Assembly (NCBI GenBank): GCA_022824765.1
Contig: JAJDZG010000083.1
Span: 1-54,303, forward strand
Reading direction: 5' to 3'
Length of the DNA stretch: 54,303 bases
Origin: Dehalococcoidia bacterium
GTDB lineage: Bacteria; Chloroflexota; Dehalococcoidia; Bin125
A program made the position numbers and the translations under genes. Position 1 is the first letter of the stretch; each line of letters begins with the position of its first letter. The notes below the pieces were generated by a model. That model did not search any database and was not told the DNA's origin. It worked only from the letters and a program-made list of their open reading frames with translations. Positions 44,459-53,591 of the stretch are shown here, piece by piece.

Positions 44459-46396
44459 TTGATGGCATCCGAGATCGATCTCGTTGGTCCAATCGTTCGG
44501 GAGATTCAGCGCCGGGCGCTCGACGACCCGGATGCGTTCTGGTCAGAAGCCGCATCGCGCATTCCCTGGTTCCGCGAATGGGATGACGTGTTCGAGTGGA
44601 CACCGAACGAGGTGCCGGCCTTCCGCTGGTTCATCGGCGGCGAAACCAATCTCGCCTACGCCTGTCTCGACGCCCAGGTCGCCGATGGCAACGGCGGCCG
44701 CGCCGCCTTGATCTGTCTGGACGAGAACGGCGGACAGCGAGTCTTCACCTACGCACAGCTGCTCCGCCAGGTCGAGCGAATGGCCGCCTCGCTGCGAGCC
44801 ATCGGCATCGAGCGCGGAGACCGCGTCGCCGTCTACATGCCGACCAACTTCGAGGCCATCGCGCTCATGCTGGCCTGCGCCCGCATCGGCGCCGTCCACC
44901 TCGTCATCTTCGCCGGATTCGGCGCCGGCGCCATCGCCGAGCGAATCAAGCTCTCCCAGGCCAAAGCCATCTTCTGCACCGACTCCACCTACCGGCGCGG
45001 ACGCAACGTCCCGCTCGATCACTTCGTCCGCGGAGCACTCCAGAATGAGGGCGCCAACGAGTTCGTCGAGACCGTCGTCGTCGAACGACGCCTCGCCGAC
45101 AGTCCGAACATCGGCGCCGACAAAGAGATCAGCTGGGAAGACTTCCTCGCAGCCGGTGCAGGCGGCGACGGGTCATGGACCCCAATGGAAGCCAACGATC
45201 CCGCCTACATTCTGGCCACCTCAGGCACCACAGCCCGGCCAAAGCTCTGCGTCCACACGCACGGCGGATATCCCGTCTGGATCGCCAGCATGGCCGACTG
45301 GGTCTTCGACATTCAGCCCGAGGACGTCTGGTGGGCCACCTCCGACATCGGGTGGGTCGTCGGACACTCCTACATCGTCTACGGACCGCTGCTGTCCGGA
45401 GCAACGACCATCGCCTTCGAGGGCGCACTCGACTACCCAGATGTCTCGACCTTCTACAAGATCATCGAGGACCACGGCGTCACCGGGATGTTCACCTCGC
45501 CGACGGCAATCCGACTACTCATGCGTTCCGGCACCGAACCTGCAGAGTCAGTCGATATGTCTTCCTTGACCCGCACGTTCTCAGCCGGCGAAGTGCTCAA
45601 CCCGCCCGCTTGGGAATGGTTCCAGCACGAGATCTTCGGCGACCAGATCCCGGTCCTTGACCACATGTGGCAGACGGAGACGGGCGGACCGATCATCGGC
45701 AACCCCTACGGCATTCAAATGCTGCCAATCAAACCAGGCTCCGCCGGCATTCCGCTGCCCGGCGTTGAGGGCCTCGTGCTCTCGCCCGAAGGCGACGAAC
45801 TGTCCGCCGACGACAAGGGCATCTTCGCCATCACCAGACCATTCCCAGGCCTGACCGCGCGACTCTGGGGTGAGCCCGAGCGCTATCAGACCGACTACTG
45901 GGGCAAAGTACCGGGACGCCAGGTCTACTTCACCGGCGACGCCACATCCGTCGATCAAGACGGCTACGTCTGGTTCTCTGGACGCGCCGACGAAATCATC
46001 AAGATCGCCGCGCACCGCATCGGCACCATCGAGGTTGAGTCTGCCATCCTCAGACACCCAGGAGCCGCCGAGGCAGGTGTCACCGGCCGACCCGACGAGC
46101 TCCGCGGCGAGGTCATCTCCGCCTTCGTCGTGCTCAAGGCCGGCTTCCAACCCAGCGACGACCTCAAGAACGAAATCCTCCAGACCATCCGTGGCGAGCT
46201 CGGTCCTGTCGCTGTGATCGGGGAACTCAACTTCGTCGACGCCCTCCCCAAGACCCGCTCCGGCAAAATCATGCGGCGAGTCCTCAAAGCCGTCACCCTC
46301 GACACCGACCCCGGCGACATCTCAACGATCGAAGACGAAGGTTCCGTCGAAGACGCCCGCTCCGCCTGGGAGACCATGAAGGCAAGCTTGCAGTAG
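44459..46396 (+). CDS. AMP-forming acyl-CoA synthetase (acetyl-CoA synthetase-like)
   Basis: YILATSGTTARPKLCVHTHGGYPVWIASMADWVFDIQPEDVWWATSDIGWVVGHSYIVYGPL; VDALPKTRSGKIMRRVLKAV. Confidence 0.93.
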   Translation: MMASEIDLVGPIVREIQRRALDDPDAFWSEAASRIPWFREWDDVFEWTPNEVPAFRWFIGGETNLAYACLDAQVADGNGGRAALICLDENGGQRVFTYAQLLRQVERMAASLRAIGIERGDRVAVYMPTNFEAIALMLACARIGAVHLVIFAGFGAGAIAERIKLSQAKAIFCTDSTYRRGRNVPLDHFVRGALQNEGANEFVETVVVERRLADSPNIGADKEISWEDFLAAGAGGDGSWTPMEANDPAYILATSGTTARPKLCVHTHGGYPVWIASMADWVFDIQPEDVWWATSDIGWVVGHSYIVYGPLLSGATTIAFEGALDYPDVSTFYKIIEDHGVTGMFTSPTAIRLLMRSGTEPAESVDMSSLTRTFSAGEVLNPPAWEWFQHEIFGDQIPVLDHMWQTETGGPIIGNPYGIQMLPIKPGSAGIPLPGVEGLVLSPEGDELSADDKGIFAITRPFPGLTARLWGEPERYQTDYWGKVPGRQVYFTGDATSVDQDGYVWFSGRADEIIKIAAHRIGTIEVESAILRHPGAAEAGVTGRPDELRGEVISAFVVLKAGFQPSDDLKNEILQTIRGELGPVAVIGELNFVDALPKTRSGKIMRRVLKAVTLDTDPGDISTIEDEGSVEDARSAWETMKASLQ

Positions 46397-46399
46397 CGC

Positions 46400-47149
46400 G
46401 TGAGGGCGACAGCAGTGAGGAACTGGCTGGCAGCGCTGCGCTCGGGGCGCAACGACGCAGCGCGCGGCGATTGGGAACGGCGCACGAATCTCGTGCTCCT
46501 GCTGCTCGCGGCAGCGATGCTGCCCGTGCTGATTCTGCCCGAGATATCAAACCTCAACGACACGACGCGTCGCTCGTTCACCTACGCCGAGTGGGGAATC
46601 TGGGCGATCTTCGCGTTGGATTTAGCGGTACGCCTGCAGTTGGCCGAGAAAAAGTGGGAGTTCTTGCGCAAGAACTGGCTTGACGTGCTGATCGTGGCGT
46701 TACCGTTCCTGCGTCCGTTGCGATTGCTGCGCGCGGTTGCGTTTCTGGCGCGGGCATGGGAGCAGCTTGACCGTCGCGGCATCCACGGCACCGCAACGCT
46801 CGCCGTTGCGGTGCTGTTCGGCGCGACGGTGGCCATCTTCGCGGCCGAGAACAGCGGCGGCGCTGAGATCCACAGCTGGGACACCGCGCTCTGGTGGACG
46901 CTCCACACGATGGCCACCGGCGACGGCGTGGCGGTTGCCGAGACGACACTGGGCAAGGTCGTCGGAGCAATCGTGACGCTGCTCGGCTTTGCGCTCTTGG
47001 GTATGGTCACAGCCACGATTGCGGCCTGGTTCGTCGAGCAAGACCAAGAGGAAGATCAGCAAGCGATCCTCGAGAGACTCGACGCGCTGCAGGCTGAAGT
47101 CGTGTCACTGCGGCAGGAGCTGCGAGACTCGCGAGACTCAACCGACTGA
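46400..47149 (+). CDS. Ion-channel-family protein (voltage-gated-cation-channel-like) with atypical pore
   Basis: Multiple TMs, S3/S4-like LDVLIVALPFLRPLRLLRAVAFLARAWEQL; pore segment LWWTLHTMATGDGVAVAETTLGK; TM LLGFALLGMVTATIAAWFV; C-terminal coiled coil. Confidence 0.8.
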   Translation: MRATAVRNWLAALRSGRNDAARGDWERRTNLVLLLLAAAMLPVLILPEISNLNDTTRRSFTYAEWGIWAIFALDLAVRLQLAEKKWEFLRKNWLDVLIVALPFLRPLRLLRAVAFLARAWEQLDRRGIHGTATLAVAVLFGATVAIFAAENSGGAEIHSWDTALWWTLHTMATGDGVAVAETTLGKVVGAIVTLLGFALLGMVTATIAAWFVEQDQEEDQQAILERLDALQAEVVSLRQELRDSRDSTD

Positions 47150-47191
47150 ACTCAGCTCAGCCGCGCTTGTCTCAGCCGATGCCATCAGAGA

Positions 47192-48181
47192 CTAGAACGG
47201 GCGGCCGATGTCCTCACCGATCTTCCGCAGACGCTCCACTCGCTGCTCCGTTGGCGGGTGCGTCGAGAAGAATCGACCCGCGCCGCCTGCTAGCGGATTC
47301 ACGATGAACATATGGTTCGCCGCTTCGGCCGTTTTCATCTCTTCGGCCGCGTAGCGCGATTCAGGCGTGCGGACGCCTTGCTCCATCTTCATCAGCGCGT
47401 AGGCGAGGGCTTCCGGATCTCCGCAGCGTCGCGCTCCCGTGTCGTCGGCCTTCAGCTCCCGCTGTCGACTCACCGCCGTCTGAATCAGCATCGCAATGAA
47501 CGGCGCGATGATCGCCACGATCAGCGCACCGGCGAGGTGTCCCGCGCCGCCGCCGTTGTCATCTCGTCCCCCGACGCCGCCGAACATGAACCCGATGATC
47601 AGCACCCACTGGGCCAACATCGCGACGAAGCTGATGACCATCGCCATCGAAGCAACGATTGTCGACCAGAGCGTGTCACGGTTGGTGATGTGCGCCAACT
47701 CGTGCGCCATCACTCCGGCCAACTCTCGCTGCGTCAACAGCCCCATGATCCCGGTCGTCGCCGCCACGGCCGAATGCTTCGGATGCCGACCCGTTGCGAA
47801 CGCATTGGGGATCGGCGTGTCGATCACAAAGACGTCAGGAATGTGACGCGGACAGTCGCCGGCGCGGCAATGTCCCGAGCAGCGAGCTTCCAGGTGTTCG
47901 AGCGTGAACTGCTCCAGCAGCTCAGGCTTGAAAGGCATCTTCGCCTGGCAGGCCGCGCGCTCGACGATGCGGTACAGCTCAGGCGCCTCCTTGACCGTGA
48001 CCAGCTGGCCGCCCATCAACTTGGGCACCATCGAATGCGAGTTGAAGTAGCTGTAGAAGTTGATCCCAACCGCGATGACGAACATCACAATCAGACCAAC
48101 CTCGCCCGCGACGGCAAAGCCCGCGACCATCATCAGGCCGGCCATCAGCACGACCAGGAACATTGTCCGTAGTCCGTACAC
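47192..48181 (-). CDS. htpX: M48 family metalloprotease HtpX-like
   Basis: ELAGVMAHELAHITNRDTLWSTIVASM (HExxH), VFVIDTPIPNAFATGRHPKHSAVAATTGIM, DDTGARRCGDPEALAYAL, RFFSTHPPTEQRVERL. Confidence 0.93.
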   Translation of the reverse strand: MYGLRTMFLVVLMAGLMMVAGFAVAGEVGLIVMFVIAVGINFYSYFNSHSMVPKLMGGQLVTVKEAPELYRIVERAACQAKMPFKPELLEQFTLEHLEARCSGHCRAGDCPRHIPDVFVIDTPIPNAFATGRHPKHSAVAATTGIMGLLTQRELAGVMAHELAHITNRDTLWSTIVASMAMVISFVAMLAQWVLIIGFMFGGVGGRDDNGGGAGHLAGALIVAIIAPFIAMLIQTAVSRQRELKADDTGARRCGDPEALAYALMKMEQGVRTPESRYAAEEMKTAEAANHMFIVNPLAGGAGRFFSTHPPTEQRVERLRKIGEDIGRPF

Positions 48182-48276
48182 GATGCGCCTCCTCAGTCCG
48201 TCAGGTGCGAGAGTCCCGTGAAGATCGTACCATCGGACGAGAGCCGTCGGACGGACGGCGCCGTCAGGAGCCCGAC

Positions 48277-48573
48277 ATGCCGATCTACGAATACGCCTGC
48301 CGAACCTGCGGCGCCGAGTGGGAACACTTCACGCGCAAGATGGACGCGCCGCCGCCCGCCTGCGAGGCCTGCGACTCCGGCGGTCCGGTGGAGCGCCTGA
48401 TCGCCCGCTCAGCATTCATCAAAGACGAGAACACCAAGATGGCCGAGATGCATCCCAAGTACGCCAAAATGGTCGACGCGGCCTGGGAAAAGTCGTCGCG
48501 CAACGATCCACTCAGCAGGACGCGCTTCGCGCCGCTCGTGGACTCGGGCAAGCGCGTCCAGGACATGACCTAA
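48277..48573 (+). CDS. FmdB-family zinc ribbon protein
   Basis: MPIYEYACRTCGAEWEHFTRKMDAPPPACEACDSGGPVERLIARS. Confidence 0.85.
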   Translation: MPIYEYACRTCGAEWEHFTRKMDAPPPACEACDSGGPVERLIARSAFIKDENTKMAEMHPKYAKMVDAAWEKSSRNDPLSRTRFAPLVDSGKRVQDMT

Positions 48574-48591
48574 GACATCCGTCCCGACCGC

Positions 48592-49536
48592 TCACTCCGT
48601 CTCGACCCGCTCGAACGATGCGCCAGCCTCAACGCCGTGGGCCGACGCCCACTCGTGCGCATCCTGACGGTCCCGACCCACGGCCAGTGTGCTCACACGG
48701 ATCGACCCTCCGTCGCCGCAGGTAATGGTCATGCCGGACTCATCGATCGACGCCACCTGGCCAGCGCCATCGCCGGAATGGTTGGCCCGCGTCGAACCGA
48801 GCAGGGTAACCCTGTTGCCGTTGATCGTGCTCCATGCGCCCGGCGCGCGGTCGGAGCCGCGGATGAAGTTGTGCACCGCATGAGCATCCTGCGACCAGTC
48901 GATCTGCGCGACGTCGCCCTCCCAGGGACCCTCATAAGTCATGTCGTCCTCGTTCTGGACATGGCGCGGCGCCTGCCCCGCCGCAACGAGACTCACCGCC
49001 TCTGACATCGTCTCGACGCCCAGCGGAAAGAGATGCTCGCGGTAGACCTCGTTGATTGTCGCATCAGGACCGATCGGGCACGACCGCTGAAGCAGGATCG
49101 GGCCGGTGTCCAGCCCCTCGTCGACCCAGAAGATGGTGACGCCCGTCATCGTGTCGCCCTGCAGGATCGAGTGGTTGATCGCCGATCGGCCGCGGTGCTT
49201 TGGCAGAATCGATGGGTGGTACTGAATCGTCTTGCGTGGCGGGAACTCGAGCACCCGCGAGGGGATGATCTGGGTCACGAACGCCATCACGTTCAGCTCC
49301 GGCTGCGTCGCCTCGTACTGGGCCATGACCTCCTCGTCGACCACGCCGCGACGCTGCCAGCGGCGCGGCTGGACGAGCGTGATGCCGGCCTCGCGGGCCG
49401 CCTGGGCCAGCGGATCGGGGCGGCCGCCTGCTTGCTCCGGCGGCGTGAACACCCCGCATATCTCATGACCATCGGCAAGCAGCCGTTCAAAGATCGCGGC
49501 GCCGAATGGGGCCTGACCAATCAGGGCGATGCGCAT
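48592..49536 (-). CDS. Formyltransferase-family protein (Fmt / 10-formyl-THF hydrolase-domain-like)
   Basis: MRIALIGQAPFGAAIFERLLADGHEICGVFTPP; TIQYHPSILPKHRGRSAINHSILQGDTMTGVTIFWVDEGLDTGPIL. Confidence 0.88.
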   Translation of the reverse strand: MRIALIGQAPFGAAIFERLLADGHEICGVFTPPEQAGGRPDPLAQAAREAGITLVQPRRWQRRGVVDEEVMAQYEATQPELNVMAFVTQIIPSRVLEFPPRKTIQYHPSILPKHRGRSAINHSILQGDTMTGVTIFWVDEGLDTGPILLQRSCPIGPDATINEVYREHLFPLGVETMSEAVSLVAAGQAPRHVQNEDDMTYEGPWEGDVAQIDWSQDAHAVHNFIRGSDRAPGAWSTINGNRVTLLGSTRANHSGDGAGQVASIDESGMTITCGDGGSIRVSTLAVGRDRQDAHEWASAHGVEAGASFERVETE

Positions 49537-49562
49537 GGCGGCAACCTCTCATCCTCTCCGCG

Positions 49563-50033
49563 TCAGCTCGACGCGCGCCAGATTCTCGGCAGTTTGTCGG
49601 CAATGATGTCCTTGAACGTCGTGATCGAGACCCGCCTCACCCTGATCTTGATCAGCGCCGGCGGACGCAGGTCCGGACCGAAGAAGTCGTCCACGACGTA
49701 GGGGAAGTACGGAGCAATCTCAACGATCTTCTCCACGTCGTACGAGATCTCCGCGCGACCAGCCAGATTCAGGTGGCGGAAGTCGGCGGTCCAGTGCAAC
49801 AGCTCGACGCGGTCGTTGCTCTCAATCTGATCGACCTTCGGCGCCCCCTGCGACGTGAGCACATAGGCGTCCAGGCCGACATAGGCAGGCGTGACCGGCC
49901 GCACGTGCGGTTGCGCTCCGTGCGCCGTGGCGAGCAGCGCAATCGGCGCCGCACGGATCACATCCAACGCCTCCGGCCAGAAGTCCGGCACGTCCAGCGA
50001 CAGAGCATCGGGTTGGTCCTGCTGCTGCGTCAC
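49563..50033 (-). CDS. Pyridoxamine 5'-phosphate oxidase-like (possibly F420/flavin-dependent) protein
   Basis: APIALLATAHGAQPHVRPVTPAYVGLDAYVLTSQGAPKVDQIESNDRVELLHW. Confidence 0.75.
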   Translation of the reverse strand: MTQQQDQPDALSLDVPDFWPEALDVIRAAPIALLATAHGAQPHVRPVTPAYVGLDAYVLTSQGAPKVDQIESNDRVELLHWTADFRHLNLAGRAEISYDVEKIVEIAPYFPYVVDDFFGPDLRPPALIKIRVRRVSITTFKDIIADKLPRIWRASS

Positions 50034-50090
50034 GTCTCCTCCATGCCGGCCGCGCGGGCCCGATGACCGTCCTTGACCGCAGGGTAACGG

Positions 50091-50825
50091 CTACTCTTCT
50101 GTCCGCGCAGCGGACGGATCGACTTCGCGGATGCCGCCGTCGCGCATCAGGAACAGGCGGTTGGCGCGCCGCGCGATCTCCAGATTGTGCGTGACCATCA
50201 CGATCGTCTGCCCCGCTCGGTTGAGCTCCTCCAACAGCGACACGATCTCGCGGCCGGTCTGAGAGTCGAGGTTGCCCGTCGGCTCGTCCGCCAGGATCAC
50301 ATCCGGATCGTTGGCCAGCGCCCGCGCAATCGCGACGCGCTGGCGTTCCCCGCCCGAGAGCTGCAACGGGCGATGCTCCAACCGCTCAGCGAGGCCCACG
50401 GCGCTCAGCAAGTCCTCCGCCCGTTCGCGGCGCTGGCGGCGCGGCACCCCAGCCAACGCCAGCGCGATCTCCACATTCTGCCGAGCGGTCAGCATCTGCA
50501 ACAGGTTGAAGGCCTGGAACACAAATCCCAACGTGCGCAGTCTGAGCGCCGCCCGCTGCTCCCCACCAAGCTCTTCTGCCGAGCGGTCGCGTACCCGCAC
50601 CTCGCCCCGAGTCGGCGAGTCGACCAGTCCCAGCAGCTGCAACAGCGTCGATTTGCCAGACCCGGACGGCCCCGCGATGGCGATGAAGTCGCCTTGATGA
50701 ATCTCGAGGTCCAGCGGTCGCAGCGCGTGGATGGTCTGTTCGCCCAGGCGGTACACGCGCTCGAGACTCCGCACTGAGATCAGTGGTGCTCGCGTCGCCT
50801 TCGAGGTTTGACTCGCGTCGGTCAT
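50091..50825 (-). CDS. ABC transporter ATP-binding protein (MacB/LolD-type)
   Basis: [63 protein letters not shown]. Confidence 0.94.
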   Translation of the reverse strand: MTDASQTSKATRAPLISVRSLERVYRLGEQTIHALRPLDLEIHQGDFIAIAGPSGSGKSTLLQLLGLVDSPTRGEVRVRDRSAEELGGEQRAALRLRTLGFVFQAFNLLQMLTARQNVEIALALAGVPRRQRRERAEDLLSAVGLAERLEHRPLQLSGGERQRVAIARALANDPDVILADEPTGNLDSQTGREIVSLLEELNRAGQTIVMVTHNLEIARRANRLFLMRDGGIREVDPSAARTEE

Positions 50826-52033
50826 TCGTAACGCAGCGCAATGATCGGATCGACCTGCACGGCGCGATACGCCGGCATTAGCGCGGCGATCATCGAGCAG
50901 ACGCTGAGAATCCCAGCCGCGCCCCACTCAATCTTGCCCGAACGCAAACCCACCGCGTCCGAGCCCAGCGCCTGCCGAATCACGACCCGTGACATCGGCA
51001 CGCCGACCAACGAGCCTGCCAGCGCGAATCCAGCCGACTCGGCCAAGATCAGCGAGAGCAGTGAGCGCCTCGATGCGCCAATCGCTCGCAGCGTGCCCAG
51101 CTCCCGCGTCCGTTCCAGCACCGAGACGAACATCACGATCGCGATCAACAGCGCAGCGACGGAAACGGACGTCCAGCGCACCACATCGAACAACTGGTTG
51201 ACGCGGTCAAGCAGCTTGCGCGCATTCTCGGCCAGCTGCTTGTCCGAGATCACCATCAGTTCCGCATGGCTGGACTCGATCGTCATCTGCAGCGGCTCGA
51301 TATCGGACGCCCGCTTCGGTGACACCAGCATGGCGGTCACCGAGCGCGGCGACTGCAACACGCATTGCGCGTCTTGCAGCGGCACCATCACCGCTGAACG
51401 CAGCAGCTGGTTCGTCTCCGGCTCGATGATGCCCTGCACCTCGAACTCCTGACCTCGGACCGAAATCATGCTGCCCAGCGCCGCTAGCTCAATCGGTCCC
51501 ACCGGCGACGGCACTTCCGTGGTCATCGACGCCACCGGCGCGAAGTGACGCGCCGCGAGCACGCCGAGAATCGCCGGCGGCGCGCTCGCAGCGCCGTTCC
51601 GACTCGGAAAGTCGCAGCGTCCCGCGGCAGGAGTGGCACCGTTGAGGAACACGTCCTCTTTGCCTTCCTCTATCCCCACCAACAGCGCCTCAGGCGGCGC
51701 AGTTGGATACGGAGGCGGCGCCAGCGCCGCAAACGATATCTTCGTCGAACGCGCCTGATCGACCGCCGGATCGCCAAGCACCTGGTCCGCTTCCTCAATC
51801 GAGATGGTCGAGGAGATCGGCGGCCATTCAATCCCCGACAGCCCCGCCAGTCCACGCGATTGCACGAACAGCACACCCGTGAATCGCTGTACCTGCAAGT
51901 CGAGGTCATCGGTGATGAACCGCATCACCGTCGTCACCACGATGTAGAGGTTGACGCAGACCCCGAAGCCCAGCACGGTCAGCGCGCTGCGCAGCTTCTT
52001 CGTCAGCAACTGCTGAATCGCCAATGTGAGCAT
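50822..52033 (-). CDS. ABC transporter permease (FtsX/MacB-type)
   Basis: N-terminal TM, large periplasmic region, ERTRELGTLRAIGASRRSLLSLILAES; overlaps the ATPase ORF start (ATGA). Confidence 0.92.
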   Translation of the reverse strand: MLTLAIQQLLTKKLRSALTVLGFGVCVNLYIVVTTVMRFITDDLDLQVQRFTGVLFVQSRGLAGLSGIEWPPISSTISIEEADQVLGDPAVDQARSTKISFAALAPPPYPTAPPEALLVGIEEGKEDVFLNGATPAAGRCDFPSRNGAASAPPAILGVLAARHFAPVASMTTEVPSPVGPIELAALGSMISVRGQEFEVQGIIEPETNQLLRSAVMVPLQDAQCVLQSPRSVTAMLVSPKRASDIEPLQMTIESSHAELMVISDKQLAENARKLLDRVNQLFDVVRWTSVSVAALLIAIVMFVSVLERTRELGTLRAIGASRRSLLSLILAESAGFALAGSLVGVPMSRVVIRQALGSDAVGLRSGKIEWGAAGILSVCSMIAALMPAYRAVQVDPIIALRYE

Positions 52034-52072
52034 TGGAAACAGCGTACCGCCAGCCGGCGACCGTGCTTCAGA

Positions 52073-52912
52073 TCAGCTGCCGACGAAAATGCCGCCGTCA
52101 GGGTGCAGAATCTGTCCCGTGATGTATCCCGCCTGGTCGCTGAGCAGGAAGAGCGCAGACTCCGCGATGTCCGCGGGTTCACCGAGTCGATTCAGCGGGA
52201 TCGCCTCGATCCGTCGCTGCCGGCGCTCCTCGTCCGACGTGACGGCCAGCGTCATCGGTGTGTCGATCAGTCCTGGCGCAACCGTGTTGACCCGAATCTG
52301 ATGCGCAGCCAGCTCCAGCGCCAGCACGCGCGTCAGCATCCACACACCAGTCTTGGAAACGCAGTAGTCGGCCATCCCCCGGATCGGCGCCTTCGCCGCG
52401 CCCGACGAAATGTTGACAATCGAGCCCCCATCCCCCTGCTCAATCATCCGACGCGCCACTGCCCGATTCGTCAGCATCACACCCGTCAGATTGACGGCGA
52501 GGACCTTCTCCCAATACTCGACCGGCTTCTCCAGCACGTGACGGCCGCGTCCGCCGAGCAGCGGCTCGCCCTCCGTAACCTCACCCGACACATAGCCGGC
52601 GTGCGAAATGCCCGCCGCCGCGATGCACAGGTCCAGCCGTCCGAAGTGATCAATCGCCGCCTGCGCCATGGCCTCACACTCCGCCTCGCGCGTGACATCG
52701 ACGCCGACATAGATCGACTCACCACCAGCAGCCTCGACGAGCGAGACCGTCTCAGCGCCGCGCTCATCGTCGGCCAATCCAGCGACAACCACCGACGCGC
52801 CCTCGCGCCCCAGCCGAATCGACGCCTCGCGTCCCATCCCACTGGCGCCGCCAGTCACCACCGCGACCTTGCCCTGGAAGCGATCCAACGATTCTGCGGG
52901 TGGCAACGGCAT
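52073..52912 (-). CDS. SDR-family oxidoreductase
   Basis: MPLPPAESLDRFQGKVAVVTGGASGMGREASIRLGREGA; YCVSKTGVWMLTRVLALELA; GYITGQILHPDGGIF. Confidence 0.92.
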   Translation of the reverse strand: MPLPPAESLDRFQGKVAVVTGGASGMGREASIRLGREGASVVVAGLADDERGAETVSLVEAAGGESIYVGVDVTREAECEAMAQAAIDHFGRLDLCIAAAGISHAGYVSGEVTEGEPLLGGRGRHVLEKPVEYWEKVLAVNLTGVMLTNRAVARRMIEQGDGGSIVNISSGAAKAPIRGMADYCVSKTGVWMLTRVLALELAAHQIRVNTVAPGLIDTPMTLAVTSDEERRQRRIEAIPLNRLGEPADIAESALFLLSDQAGYITGQILHPDGGIFVGS

Positions 52913-53170
52913 GGTTCGACTCCTTGCAGGCAGCTCAGCTTGACCGAGACGGCAACTCCACGCCAAAGATACCCCGCCAGCCTCGCTGTCCTCCAATCTG
53001 CCGCCCGGCACCACCGCGCGAAGTGGCATTGACCACGCATCGCGCTGGCCATAGGCTCCGTCTTCAGTTTGGCAACGAACTCGTCCCCTGCCAGGAAGCG
53101 GACCGTGCGAATGGCCGCCCAAGCCATGAGGAGAGACCCATGCGACGAGTAGGGTGGTCGAGACGTCAGT

Positions 53171-53560
53171 GTGGTTGTCGAGAACTGCTCACCTCTGCGA
53201 CCCTTGGACTTCGGCCAGCCTGTCAGTGTCAGTATCCCGTTTGCGGACGTCTACGACGATGAGCCGACCACTCCTGTACCCTCGACTTCTGAAGTAACAA
53301 TCACTGGACGCGACGAGAACGCTGAGTTCTTTACTCTCTCCGCTGGCAATTGGTTGGCAACATTAACCTCGCGCCCTTGGTGCTCGATGCGCTTCGACGG
53401 AGGAGTGCCGTACGGAAAAGTTGGAGGTCTCAGCGGTAGATCGCGCGACGCGAATCAGGTGACGCGAACTTCTGTAGTCGAGTCCAATGGAGGCATCTCG
53501 TGGACTGATCCAAACGGTTGTGACGGGAGTTGGACTATAACGTTCACTCCGGTCAACTGA
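53171..53560 (+). CDS. Orphan ORF of unknown function, lower GC than surroundings
   Basis: 129 aa Ser/Thr/Gly-rich MVVENCSPLRPLDFGQPVSVSIPFADVYDD...SWTITFTPVN; GTG start; composition differs visibly from neighbours. Confidence 0.45.
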   Translation: MVVENCSPLRPLDFGQPVSVSIPFADVYDDEPTTPVPSTSEVTITGRDENAEFFTLSAGNWLATLTSRPWCSMRFDGGVPYGKVGGLSGRSRDANQVTRTSVVESNGGISWTDPNGCDGSWTITFTPVN

Positions 53561-53591
53561 AGCAGGTCAAGAAGTCTCCTCCAATGAGAGC

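Noticed and set aside
51545-53032. 495-aa plus-strand ORF opposite the ABC permease and SDR
   Set aside because: Extremely Arg-rich, spans two well-supported minus-strand genes.
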